Shown piece after piece: positions 23,290 to 32,850 of a stretch of 64,000 nt of DNA. The notes beneath the pieces were generated by a model that was not told the origin of the DNA, made no database searches, and saw only the letters and a list, made by a program, of their open reading frames with translations. The position numbers and the translations under genes are program-made. This DNA is from Adiantum capillus-veneris (Eukaryota; Streptophyta; Polypodiopsida; Polypodiales; Pteridaceae). Numbering within the stretch: position 1 is the first letter of the stretch; each line of letters begins with the position of its first letter. Location: positions 87,240,529 to 87,304,528 of the forward strand of contig CM043959.1 in assembly GCA_014529385.2 (NCBI GenBank), read 5' to 3'.

Positions 23290-24437
23290 TGTCAGGAGTT
23301 TTTTGGACCAAGGAATTGCGCATATGTACATATACATGCATGGTGCATCAAATAAAGAATTTCCCATTTTGCAGAGCCAGGTGGTTACGTGGGGCCCACA
23401 TGTGTACAGGTAGGACAGCATGTACATAGTGCATCGATTTTCACTATCACCAGTACCAGTATGTTTTTTCTACAATAATGAGGAGTTTATAGCGCGTAAA
23501 ACTTCTCGAGGAAGCTATCCACGGGCCGACGACATGAGGTAAGCAGGTGCATCAGATGGCATTTAGTGGCGTTAGGAGGGCGAACGGGGTCAATATTTGC
23601 ACGTGGATGAGTACGGACACAACGTGAGTGTTTCCTTGTGATAATTATGGAGAAAGGTCATCATGAGGACCACTTTTTGGGGCCACTTCACGTGGTGGCA
23701 AGATGCATTATTGGAAAAAAGTTGAGTGCCAGGTGTGCGAATGATGCAAAAAGGTGACAACTATGCACTGCGAGGTCAGTTTTTGGCCTGTTCGGGGTGC
23801 GTTTGAGGTCATCTAAAAGACCAAGGGTGCCCAACTAATAAAGCTAAGTGTGGGAACTGAAAAAACAGAGAGAAGACCAGAAAAAACGTGGAGAAGAGAG
23901 GAGGAACAGCCGCAGGTGTGTTTTTGCTCATTTTGGAGCCTGTTTTGGCCGTAAACTGCTCATCCGAGGTCGGATTTGAGCACTTTGACATTGTAGAGTG
24001 GGTTTTGGGCCGTTCCGGACGCGATGGCGCTGTCCATTTTGCCAAATTCCTCCCTCTTTTTCTGCTGTTTTGGCTGTGTAAGTTTCTCCTATAAGCGAAG
24101 TTTCTGCTCCAGTTTGTGATGTATGTGGCTTATTTTACCCATACTGTGTGAGCTATTTGCCCCATTGGTGTTGGCCCAAGCTCATTTGTATCTAAACATC
24201 AGAAATTCTCCTCTTTTGAGCTGAGTTTTTTGGGGGTGTGTGTGTGTGTGTGTGTGTGCGGAGTGGGCAAGTGGATAGTCTCTCTCCTCTCACTCCAGAG
24301 GTGTGTTCCCTGTCTCGGCCAGGTGTGTTGTCTAAGCCGAGTGGTGCCCCATAGTGTGTGTGTGTGTGTGTGTATCTTCCCAAGAGTGTGTGTCGGGTCG
24401 TTATAGAGGCCTTCTGTGTGTTTTCATCCCGCTCACA
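23290..24437 (+). repeat. 3' LTR of element B
   Basis: Matches 17150-18309 nearly base for base. Most differences are C/T or G/A changes plus GT-tract length. Ends GCTCACA, followed by ACGT and the resumed ORF-X of A. Confidence 0.92.
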
Positions 24438-24725
24438 ACGTCTTCTATTCCATATGTATATTCTTGCCATCAAGCAATATGTTGGCATTGGAAGAAGCTT
24501 CTTGCACCGGGTTCTTCACATGGTGTACAAAGATTTTTGGACCAGTGATTTTCAATCTGACAGCAAGGTTCGTCAGATATTCAGTCATAGAACTCAAAAA
24601 TAAAGTTACTATTCAGTTGTGGAAAATCCCTGAAAAATAACGGCACATCAGATATCAAAATGCGCTTCAAGCACTTTAAGATCGCCTCGCCAACCGTCAC
24701 CTTGAGACTATTTCAGTTCATGAAA
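24438..24725 (+). pseudogene. ORF-X of element A, part 2 (C-terminus)
   Basis: This is the continuation of 14157-17117 after element B. It aligns with the end of A' ORF-X (28560-28830, -), at sequences for LPSRNMLVLEEAFYMGFFTW in A'. Here it is heavily mutated with frame changes and stops. It ends a few bases before the stem-loop and PPT. Confidence 0.7.
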
Positions 24726-24762
24726 CTGTGTCAAGGGACAACACAGCCGAGGAGGGGGAAAA
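24726..24762 (+). other. Stem-loop and polypurine tract of element A
   Basis: The inverted repeat CTGTGT ... ACACAG (24726-24746, loop contains AAGGGA) is followed at once by the PPT CCGAGGAGGGGGAAAA (24747-24762) and the LTR. The PPT primes plus-strand DNA. A' and D have the same arrangement with longer stems; see findings. Confidence 0.8.
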
Positions 24763-25644
24763 TGCTAGCAGCAAGCTAACCCATGTAACATTTTTCGGAA
24801 GCTTTATTGTAAAAACACTTATTCTTTTGATAAATCGAGAATATTGTAACTCCTATTTGACAAGTGGATATTATAATCTATGAACCGAAGCTATAAGGTT
24901 CCAGATTGTATCAATTTATCCTTAGTTAGAGCTCCCAGATAATTAGTTTGTGACCAAAGAAACTTTGGCTAAGGTATAAAAGCCAATTTCTAAAGTTAAT
25001 TCTAAGTTTTGGATAAGAAATACACAGCGTGAGCTTACGGCTCTCACCTCTCTCCTTCTCTTGCTTCTATCTCCCTTGTTGGTTGTCACATTGCAATGTC
25101 ATCTGTTGTGTTGCAACCACAGGTAAGAGCTCTACGCATTGAGGTAAACATATCATGATAAAATCATGATAATTAGATGACTTGCGGCCTAATTTCATCA
25201 TAAGTAAGAATTTAAGCTAGAAAATCACAAAGTAAGCATAGGCAGGGTAGTGGGACACCATTGCTAAGCATTTAGATGCATTCAGGGTCAGAAACGACTA
25301 GGTCAAAATCTCACTGCTATTAATAATCGCATTTTTTGTAGTTTATCGAAAGTGAAATTTGTGACCGTAAGCATGTCCTAAAAGTTTCATAGCATTCGGA
25401 TGTCGTTTGATGTTGTAAAGATCATGGTTTGTTTGCCGATTAGCGACTAGCTTTTGATGACTTAGGTCATTTGAGAGTAGCTTGTGTTAGATACGAATTG
25501 TCTGTTGTTTTCCAAGAGATTGACACACTCTTATAGCCTCCATGCACTAGTAGAGTCAGTTTTGTCCCATGGATTGACAATTATGTTCGTGGTTCTCGCT
25601 ATGTCTGCAATAAGATAAGATTGAGGTTAGGAAACCCATCCACA
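24763..25644 (+). repeat. 3' LTR of element A
   Basis: 882 bp, from TGCTAGCAGC to CCATCCACA. The A' copy begins TGTTAGCAGC, so the tip here is mutated. The end matches 1-439. Confidence 0.9.
24975..24982 (+). promoter_or_regulatory. LTR TATA box of the A family
   Basis: TATAAAAG lies in GGCTAAGGTATAAAAGCC, identical in the A' LTR (about 28280-28290, -). The position a quarter into the LTR fits a U3 promoter; transcription would start some 30 bases later. Inferred from conservation and position. Confidence 0.65.
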
Positions 25645-27619
25645 AAAATGCTCACTATGGTTACTTTAATTTCGCTGCAATCAATGTTATTAACAATATT
25701 TCGTTACAGAAAACTCAAAGCTTCTCTATGTGCACCATAAATTCAACCTGGATCAAAAGTAAAGCATTGGCCACGGCATCCACGTGTAAAGCATGTATAT
25801 TGAAGCCTCTCTTTGCACTTGTAGGTCAAAAGATAGACCACCCCAACAGATCTTCATAGCATGGAGCTTTTTCACCCTGCATTCAAAAGCCTTAATGTCC
25901 ATTATCAGCATACATTCCATCCTTTTAAGCACATGTACCATAAGAAACTTTCTTGTCATTTGCTACAAAACTCTCCATAACATAGTCTTTATCATATGAG
26001 CACTCAAACATGTGCATTACACCTTGCAAAGCAACCTGCAACAACATATCTATCAACAATACCAAACATAGCTTCAATGCCTTGCCATTTGGTTGAGCCT
26101 GCCGCATAGGCAAGCGAACCTACTCTCCCTGCAAAGAGGTATCCAAATCCTATAAAGTTGGTTCCAAAACCCACTCTTTAGAGTAAAAATCATGACCTAT
26201 TGAAGCTTCAACCTATCCTTCAAACACCTCATTACGTGCAAGGTTGGTGGTACCTTCATCTTGGCATTGAGCCTCACTCTCATAGGCTACACTTGTATTT
26301 GTTTCCACAGAGTCAACTATTGGAGCTATCTCTCCACAGCCACACATCAATCCTAGAACTACACAATGCACCTCTATATGCTCACCAAGGCAAGGTTGTC
26401 CCACCCCCTGCATAGACAAATCAATTTGATATACCTCTACTTCTATTTCTAGCATCCTCAAAAACCTGCTTCTCAACCAAGTCGGATGCACAATCAAACA
26501 ACACTTCTTCTTCTAGCAAGGACTAACCACCACAAGACATAAGAGAGGGTTGCCCAATTGATAGGCTCGCACAAGATATCTCTGCACTGGTACTATACTT
26601 CTCTTCAATCTTCAACTGGCTGGTAGGCAACTCGTATAAACCTTCTACCACTTTACCTACATGCAAGGCATCATAAATTTCATACCTTGAAGATATAGAT
26701 CACGTCTCCCACATACTATCTATGTTCAAAACACTGTTGGAGATTTGAGAACTTTTTAACTCCTCTTCAGAACTTGCCGGTTCTTGTACCTGTGCTACCC
26801 TTCTTGTTACCTATTTTTGGAACCAACACCTTTTCTTCAAGATCCTTCACCATCTTGTCCTTTTGAGCAAGCAAACTGGGTGGCACTCTGAATATGCCCC
26901 TCTACACTTTTTGAGATCCCATTGGTACTTGTTGTACCTCCTCTAACCTGGCATCACCTTCACGTGCTTTGATCAAATGCATATCAATCAAAGAAGGAGA
27001 TTTTACCTCTTCGTACTCATAAATTTGTTTGGGTTTAGGTCCACCGACCACCACGATTGTAGATTGCAGCAATCCCCCCTCCATCTGCTATCAGTGGATC
27101 CTCAGTGGGGGCACCACGAGGGGCACCACAAGATGGAAAGGGGAAAATGGAAAAACACCCAACAACACACAATATGATTGCCTCTCTATATCCCAGTGAT
27201 TCCATAGCACCCCTATCCCCTAGGTAATACTCACACAAATGATTAACTTGAAATTCAATAGACGCTTTTACAAATGGTGTAGCTTTTGACACGGCTACAC
27301 ATGTGTTGCTCAATCCACTTGCATCATATATTCACCTATAGTATCGATACGTTGCACCCAAGCTTCTCCTTTCATGCACACTCCTTTGTAGCTCCCATCA
27401 GTAACACACTCCGAAGCTCCCTCAATAGCACCCTCCTCCTCAACTCGTTCCCTATTCCTGCTCCTACCAAACACCCTTCCGCTTGATACCTTGCACGCCA
27501 ACTCTCTCCCATCAACCACTGCTTGTTGTATGCTGCTTAGGGCCTAGCCCACTTTGCAACCATCAACTCCCTATCCTCATTGTACTTGGCACCTTCATCC
27601 TTCTTCAATGGTAGCACTA
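25645..27619. other. Unassigned stretch between elements A and A'
   Basis: About 2 kb lies between two LTR 3' ends that face each other. Its first ~60 bases resemble the end of the C-family LTR (AATGCTCACTATG ... AATTTCGCTGC versus 21547-21580), so A may have inserted in an old C LTR; this is weak. The rest holds the decayed minus-strand frames described in the next entry. Confidence 0.4.
25753..27519 (-). pseudogene. Possible decayed protein-coding region, unrecognised
   Basis: On the minus strand a chain of frames in the order 27519-27310, 27313-27035, 27084-26902, 26497-26213, 26113-25925 and 25959-25753 together covers most of 1.7 kb. Adjacent frames overlap or abut, as in a gene broken by indels. 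The first contains Arg/Glu-rich sequence (GRSRNRERVEEEG); the second LCEYYLGDRGAMESLGY. I recognise no domain. It could be part of a retroelement, a gene fragment or chance. No start or splice sites are claimed. Confidence 0.25.
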
Positions 27620-28505
27620 TGTGGGATGCATGTCTAACCTCACCATCCTATCTTATTGCAGTATTAGTGAGAACCACGATTAAATTGTCAATCCATGGGA
27701 CGAAGCTGACTCGATTAGTGCATAGAAGCTACAAGAGGTTGTCAATCTCTCTGAAAACAACTAACAACTCGCATCTAACTCAAGCAACACTCAAGTGACT
27801 GAAATCGCCAAAAGCCAATCGCTCATCGACAAACAAATCACATCCGTTACAGCATCAAATGACATCCAAACGTAACAAAACTTCTAGGACATGTTTATAA
27901 GACCTAAGCACACATGCTTATGGTCTCAAATCCCACTTTAGGTCAAGTGACCTAGTTGTTTTTGACCCAGAATGCATCTAAATGCTTAGCAATGATGCCC
28001 CAATACCCCACCTATGCTTAGTTTTTTATTTGAAAGTGTAAATTCCTAGTTATGATAAAATTAGGCCGCGGGTCGGCGATGCCAAAAGCTACGAATTACT
28101 ATGAACTGCTTATGTCAATGCGTAGAGCTCTTACCTGCGGTTGCAATGCAACAAACGCGATTGCAATGTGACAACTGGGGAGGGAGTAGGAAGCACGAGA
28201 AGGAGAGGAGTGAGCACTATTAGCTCACGCTGTGTATTTCGTTATCCAAAACTTGAAAATAACTTACAAAATTTGGCTTTTATACCTTAGCCAAGGTTTT
28301 TGGTGGTCAAAACTAATAATCTGGGAGTTCTACCAAAGATGGGTAATGATCGGTTGATACAATCTGGAAGCTTGTAGCCTTGGCTCATTAATTATAGAGT
28401 TTATCTGAGAAAATAAGAGTTACAATATTCTTGATTTATCGAAATAATAAGTGTTTTACAATGAAAACTCCAAAAAATGGTATCCGTGTTAGCTTGCTGC
28501 TAACA
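27620..28505 (-). repeat. 3' LTR of element A'
   Basis: 886 bp. On the minus strand it starts TGTTAGCAGCAAGCTAACA and ends CATCCCACA. It is collinear with 24763-25644. TATA box GGTATAAAAGCC lies at about 28280. The tip forms the hairpin TGTTAGC/GCTAACA with loop AGCAA. Confidence 0.9.
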
Positions 28506-28541
28506 TTCCCCCCTCCTCGCCTGTGTCATCCCTTGACACAG
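28506..28541 (-). other. Stem-loop and polypurine tract of element A'
   Basis: On the minus strand, stem CTGTGTCA, loop AGGGA, stem TGACACAG (28541-28521), then PPT GCGAGGAGGGGGGAA (28520-28506), then the LTR. It is a perfect 8-bp stem. Confidence 0.85.
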
Positions 28542-28543
28542 CT

Positions 28544-31500
28544 TTATGGGCTGATGTAGTCTTCGGATTGGCGGTTGGCGAGGCGGTCTTTAAGCGCATT
28601 CAGTGCCTTTTGGTATCTAATTTTCCTTTCTTTATCTGGCACTTGCAGAAACTGCATAGTTACTCTCTTCTTCGGCTCCACCGTTGAGTAGCCTACAAAT
28701 CTTGATATGAGGTTGCCGATCACTTGCGCAAATATCTTCATTCGCCAAGTGAAGAATCCCATGTAGAACGCTTCCTCGAGCACCAGCATATTCCGTGAAG
28801 GTAGAAATATGCATCTGGCGTAGAATCCATAGAGGACTTCTTTGGAAGGTTGGCCACTGAGATCATAGCACAAACCTTTATTACCCTCGAGGAATGACAT
28901 CCAAGGGGCACCTGCTTGCTCTGGCTCATTGAATACTTCGATGCATGTGAGCAGCATTCGGCAGATCTTATAGAGCATAGCACATGACAAATCAGGTAGA
29001 ATTTTAAAGAATGACATGGCACCCTTTAGAGTTTTCACCATGTATTCTTCAATCACGTTGGTCTCTTTTCTGGAGTAGGAAATCTGGGGTAGTTTAGCCA
29101 AGTTGGCCGCTTCTTGAGTAGTGCCTCATGACTGCTCATCTACCTCTTGTGTAATCTTCTCTTTCAGTGCATCTTCTTCAGCCTTTGAGAGCTGGACCAT
29201 TGTGTCTTCTTCTATAATGGTTACCTGAAAATCTTCCTCACCACTCAGCTCTACTGTGGACTGTGTCTCCAGTTCAGCAAAGGATACTGAGGATATTTCT
29301 ATTTGAGGCTACTCCGAAGTGCCTATCTCTTTTTGCATTCCGAATTTCCCTCTCTTAGTAGTTGGTTGACTCTTTTGAGTTCAGCTATCTCCTTCAGCAG
29401 TTCATCTTCTCTTTGGACCCGCATCAAGGCCAGGTCTCTGCGCTGAGATTGCTCTAACTTTAGTTCCAGCTCGAGGTCCTTATTCTTTTTCTCTAATGCT
29501 TTGTAGACCTTGTCTGTTTCTTCGATCGAGGCTATGGCTAGATTCTCTCGTATTTGCCACAAGAAAATTGCATGATCATTTATTCTTTGTTTTGAGTATT
29601 GTAGAGAAGCGTTCGCGACATCCAACTGCACTTGAATCTTCTAAGCTGACAGGATTGTCGCTAGAAGTTCATTTGTAACTTCTGTTAGCTATTCATCTTT
29701 TGCTTTGCAAGCATCTGACAACTTTTTAAGTAGGTCACCTAACTCCTCCATCACCTTCTGTTGTCTATCTCTTGCTAGCTGATGTTGTTCAACTTCAGCT
29801 TTCATTTCTTGCACTTGCTTTTGTAGATAGGTGATGACATTCAATCTGTCTTCTAACTCTCCTTGGAGAGCGTCAATCACCATCTCTAGTTCTTTAGCCT
29901 TTGTGTTGCGGCTAAGTGCTGTTGATCGGAGTCTTTCCGTCATATCCTGCATTTGCCTTGCATATTTGTTGACTTGTAGGATTACCTCATCATTTGATTG
30001 CCAGTCTTCGTTTCTTGCTAGCTGCCTAAATGTCTCGGCAGTATCTTGTGTCTCTCTCGACTGCGTCCTGGCGGCTGGTTGTTCTTGCACTTGAGGATGT
30101 GGTTGGGGCCTTCTTCTACTTTGTCATCCTGAGACTTTGTGGATGCCTCGGCTGTTTCATGTTGTGTTGAGGTAGAAGGTGTTGGCTCGGACTTTGTTGT
30201 GTCCTCTTGTGCAATACATGTTTCCTTTTCTGGCTCGAGTTCTTGCTCTTTTTGTTGCTCTTGTGTAGTAGTAGCCTCTTGTGCAGATTCTTCTGCTTCT
30301 TTTGATTCAGATTCTGTCTCTTTGGTGGGCTTAGCTTCTGTGGCTTTCGTTGCTGGTGATGGTGGTGGGCTTGGAATAGGGTTATCCTGTTGTTCCCTAG
30401 GCGGTGAAGTGGGTCGGGGAGACTCGTGACCTTGGTCGTGTTGTGTCTCTTCCCTTGCCGCTCCCTCGGCTTGTCTCTGGTCCTCCGCCTCTTTTGCTTT
30501 CCTTGCCTCTTCTTGGGCTTCTTTCAGCTTCAGGGCTTTTGCTTCTTAATACATTTTTTCCAAGGATCTTCAGCCTCTTTCCTGGTGTGATGCTTTGTCC
30601 TTGGTCTCTTAAGTCCACTAGGCACCCATTTTTCCGGGTCCTTTCCTTGTGCTTGTCGGCTACGTTGGTAGGCATGTTTTTCTCTTTCAAAACGAGCTTG
30701 CTTTTGCACGGGCTCTTCTTGGTGTGCTGCCACAGCTTTTCTTTTCATTTCCTCTCTTCGCACTCTCTTTTCTTCATTATCTGAGCTTTCACTATTGTGC
30801 CTTTCCGACGAGCTTTCAGCCGACTCTTCATCAGATTTGTAAGATCTCTTCGCTGACCTTGTAGCTCGAGGAGATGGTTGAGCTGCCAGTATCCAAGTGT
30901 TTTGGTCTGGGGGCAGGTGGTAGGTTGTCGGCCATGCCGATGGCATGGTATGCAATCCTTGTCAATACCTCGAGTGCACCCAGGTAAGTGATCTTTCCTT
31001 CTTTCTTTGTGCCTTTCAGAGTGGTCAAGACATATTGTGTGTGGTCCACCGATTGCCTGGTTGTTGACTTGAGGACTTGTGTGAAAGTGGTGGCAAGCGC
31101 ATGATTTGGCGTGGTATACCTTGGTGGCCTTTTAGCCAGGAAGTGGAAGTGTTGGTGGTATAACCAGGCCGGCTCTTCCACCTGCTTGTGAATTAGGTCT
31201 GCAAAGGTGGCTGCGGCGGTTTCTTTGGTGAAATTACCTGCCGTTTTCCTGTCCCTTGCCCTCATCGTCATTCCTTCTGTGGGCAGTCTGAGTGCTTTTG
31301 CCACTATTTCTTCGGTTATTACCACTTTGACTTTATTCCCCTGAGGGTCAAAAATCTGGACAATTCCATCTTCTTTAATCGTGGATAAAAGCTCGTAAGC
31401 TTTTTGAAAATCCACACCGCACAGCTCCGGTTCATAGAAATCTTTGAGTCCTAGCCTGCGGTTGGCTTCTTTGGTCTTAGGCTTCGTGGCGACATCATAT

Positions 31501-31800
31501 ACTTCTTTCAGTAGGAGTTGAAACTCTACCTGATGTCCCTCCTCGCTCTTGAATCTGTCAGTGAACACTGTGGTGTGATGCTCTTCTAGCTGTTCTATTG
31601 AAAGATAGGCTGCCTTGGCGGCTTTGACTGAATCTGGATCTAGTTGGTATGGGGGCAGCTCCTGCAACTTTTCTTTTTGGTTGAGCTTCTTCTTGGCCCT
31701 CTTTGCTGCTTGTAGGCTCCTGTTCAGTGAATAGAGTATCAAAGTTAGCATATTTGTCGGATTTTTCTCTGAAATGTCCTTTACTCTGAAATGCTGACAA
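28544..31800 (-). pseudogene. ORF-X of element A' (best-preserved copy)
   Basis: Function unknown. The probable start is Met at 31800 (MSAFQSKGHFREK), with a frameshift near 31700 into the long frame 31751-30831. That frame carries the N-terminal domain (LPPYQLDPDSVK, ANRRLGLKDFYEPELCGVDF, LRLPTEGMTMRARDRK, WLYHQHFHFLAK). Next come a basic/acidic region (30955-30530), an acidic low-complexity linker (30500-30090), a long coiled coil (30090-29323: LEMVIDALQGELEDRLNVI, then DLELELKLEQSQRRDLALMR) and a C-terminal domain (29101-28544: EEYMVKTLKGAMSFFKILPD, then EPEQAGAPWMSFLEGN). The whole would be about 1000 residues. It is sense to the element and ends a few bases before the stem-loop and PPT. 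At least five frame breaks. It may be a structural or nucleic-acid-binding protein; nothing shows an enzyme. Confidence 0.75.
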
Positions 31801-31898
31801 TTTTCGTTTGCTTCAAATCAATTTTTAAACAAGCATAGATGCATAAAAAACATGCAAGGAACAAAATTGTAAAGTCCAAACAAAATTTTGCAACCAAA

Positions 31899-32496
31899 GT
31901 AAATAATCACGATTATTTACAACTGAGTAATTTTTTCAACATTTTGCAAACTTGGCATCACAAGCTTGAAGTGTATACCAAATACATGCTCTGAGTGAAA
32001 TATGGGCTCATTTGGATGCATAGGATGAAAATGGTACCAGATTTTGGCTTTAGGTCTCTGAAACAGTAGATATAATGGAAATTTAAGATTTTGAGCTCCA
32101 AATTGGTTCAAACTTGGCTAGTGGGCTTAGCACATCATGTACTTTGGATGTATGATGGCAAAATGTCAAAATCCCCCATTTTGGCTAGAAAGTAAATAAT
32201 CACGATTATTAACTTTTCTACCAAAATCAACATTTTTTTGTACAAATTGGTTCTATGCATTGTATAGACCCTGTGTATGAGATATGAGGTGATTTAGATC
32301 GAAAAATGTGGTCCATAACCCAAAAATTGGCTTGCAAAGACTTCTTTGCATTTTCTGGCAATTTTCCAAGTTATAGGTGCTCATTTTGGCTCATACTTGA
32401 TTTTTGGATGTAATAGGTATGTACACATGATAGGTAAAGTGATGATACAATTTCCAAGCAAAAATAGTGCAAAAATAAATAATCGCGATTATTTAC
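31899..32496 (-). repeat. Palindromic array of element A'
   Basis: Palindromes of the A family lie at 31899-31920, 32192-32213 and 32475-32496 (293 and 283 apart), between the integrase fragment and ORF-X. The last contains a perfect AAATAATCGCGATTATTT core. No ORF. Confidence 0.88.
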
Positions 32497-32627
32497 AGCA
32501 GTCACAAACTTTTTGCAAAACTTACAAATTTGACCTAAACACATTCTATACACCTAAAACAAGTCCTAAATTGAATTTGGTCAAGTTTGGTCTTGCCGGC
32601 ATCACTTTGTGCTTTGTCGACTCTGAA

Positions 32628-32850
32628 ACCATAAACAAGGTTAAAGGGTGTAGCATTTAAAGCTGTTTTGAATGAAACTCGATAAGCCCATAGAGCAGCA
32701 TGGAGATTCATTTCCCAGTCTGTCCTTCCTGAACTAGCCACTTTAGCTAGCACCGAGCTAAGAATCTTGTTTGTATGCTCAGCTTGTCCGTTTTCTTGTG
32801 GGTGATAGGGAGATGATTTGTTATGGATGACCATAAAACACATATTTAGG
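32628..32850 (-). pseudogene. Integrase fragment of element A'
   Basis: Encodes HNKSSPYHPQENGQAEHTNK with the catalytic Glu, then WEMNLHAALWAYRVSFK and TPFNLVYG, the end of the integrase core. It starts abruptly at about 32850 and is fused at about 32627 to non-coding sequence that in A lies 3 kb further on. Confidence 0.88.

Larger units (their letters stand above)
17150..24437 (+). mobile_element. Element B: Ty3-type retrotransposon lacking RT to integrase, inserted in ORF-X of A
   Basis: Two near-identical LTRs (17150-18309 and 23290-24437) bound a PBS, leader, gag, zinc knuckle and protease, but no RT, RNase H or integrase. ORF-X of A continues on either side (CTTTATGT before, CTTCTATTCC after). 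The flanks ATGT and ACGT are the likely target duplication with one change. The LTRs differ at about 8 of 360 aligned bases, so B is much younger than A. It is non-autonomous in its present form. A solo LTR of family C splits its gag. Confidence 0.9.
1..25644 (+). mobile_element. Element A: decayed Ty3/gypsy retrotransposon, host of nested insertions
   Basis: The order read on the + strand is 5' LTR remnant, tRNA-Asp-like PBS, palindromic leader, gag, protease, RT, RNase H, integrase, second protease-like domain, non-coding palindromic array, ORF-X, PPT and 3' LTR. Protease-RT-RNase H-integrase order defines Ty3/gypsy; the Asp PBS and the extra ORF after integrase resemble the Tat/Athila branch (family knowledge). 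The left end lies outside the window, so no target duplication can be tested. The coding part has many stops and frameshifts. Aligned stretches of the two LTRs differ at about 9 of 115 sites, so it is the oldest insertion here. It contains a LINE fragment (7432-7844) and element B (17150-24437). Confidence 0.9.
27620..32850 (-). mobile_element. Element A': truncated and internally deleted relative of A
   Basis: Reading on the minus strand: an integrase fragment (from about 32850), a palindromic array, ORF-X, stem-loop, PPT and a 3' LTR. The 5' LTR, gag, protease, RT and RNase H are absent. Sequence similarity to A begins at about 32850 (A position about 10065). At about 32627 the copy jumps from A-equivalent 10270 to about 13235, losing the second protease and tail region. 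Confidence 0.88.

Noticed and set aside
30139-30784. Plus-strand Ser/Cys/Leu-rich frames (30139-30429, 30404-30784)
   Set aside because: They are the reverse strand of the Glu/Ser/Lys-rich linker of ORF-X and have no support of their own.
28544-31800. ORF-X as an envelope gene
   Set aside because: No signal peptide, no clear membrane anchor; long coiled coil and acidic linker fit poorly. Position alone is not enough.
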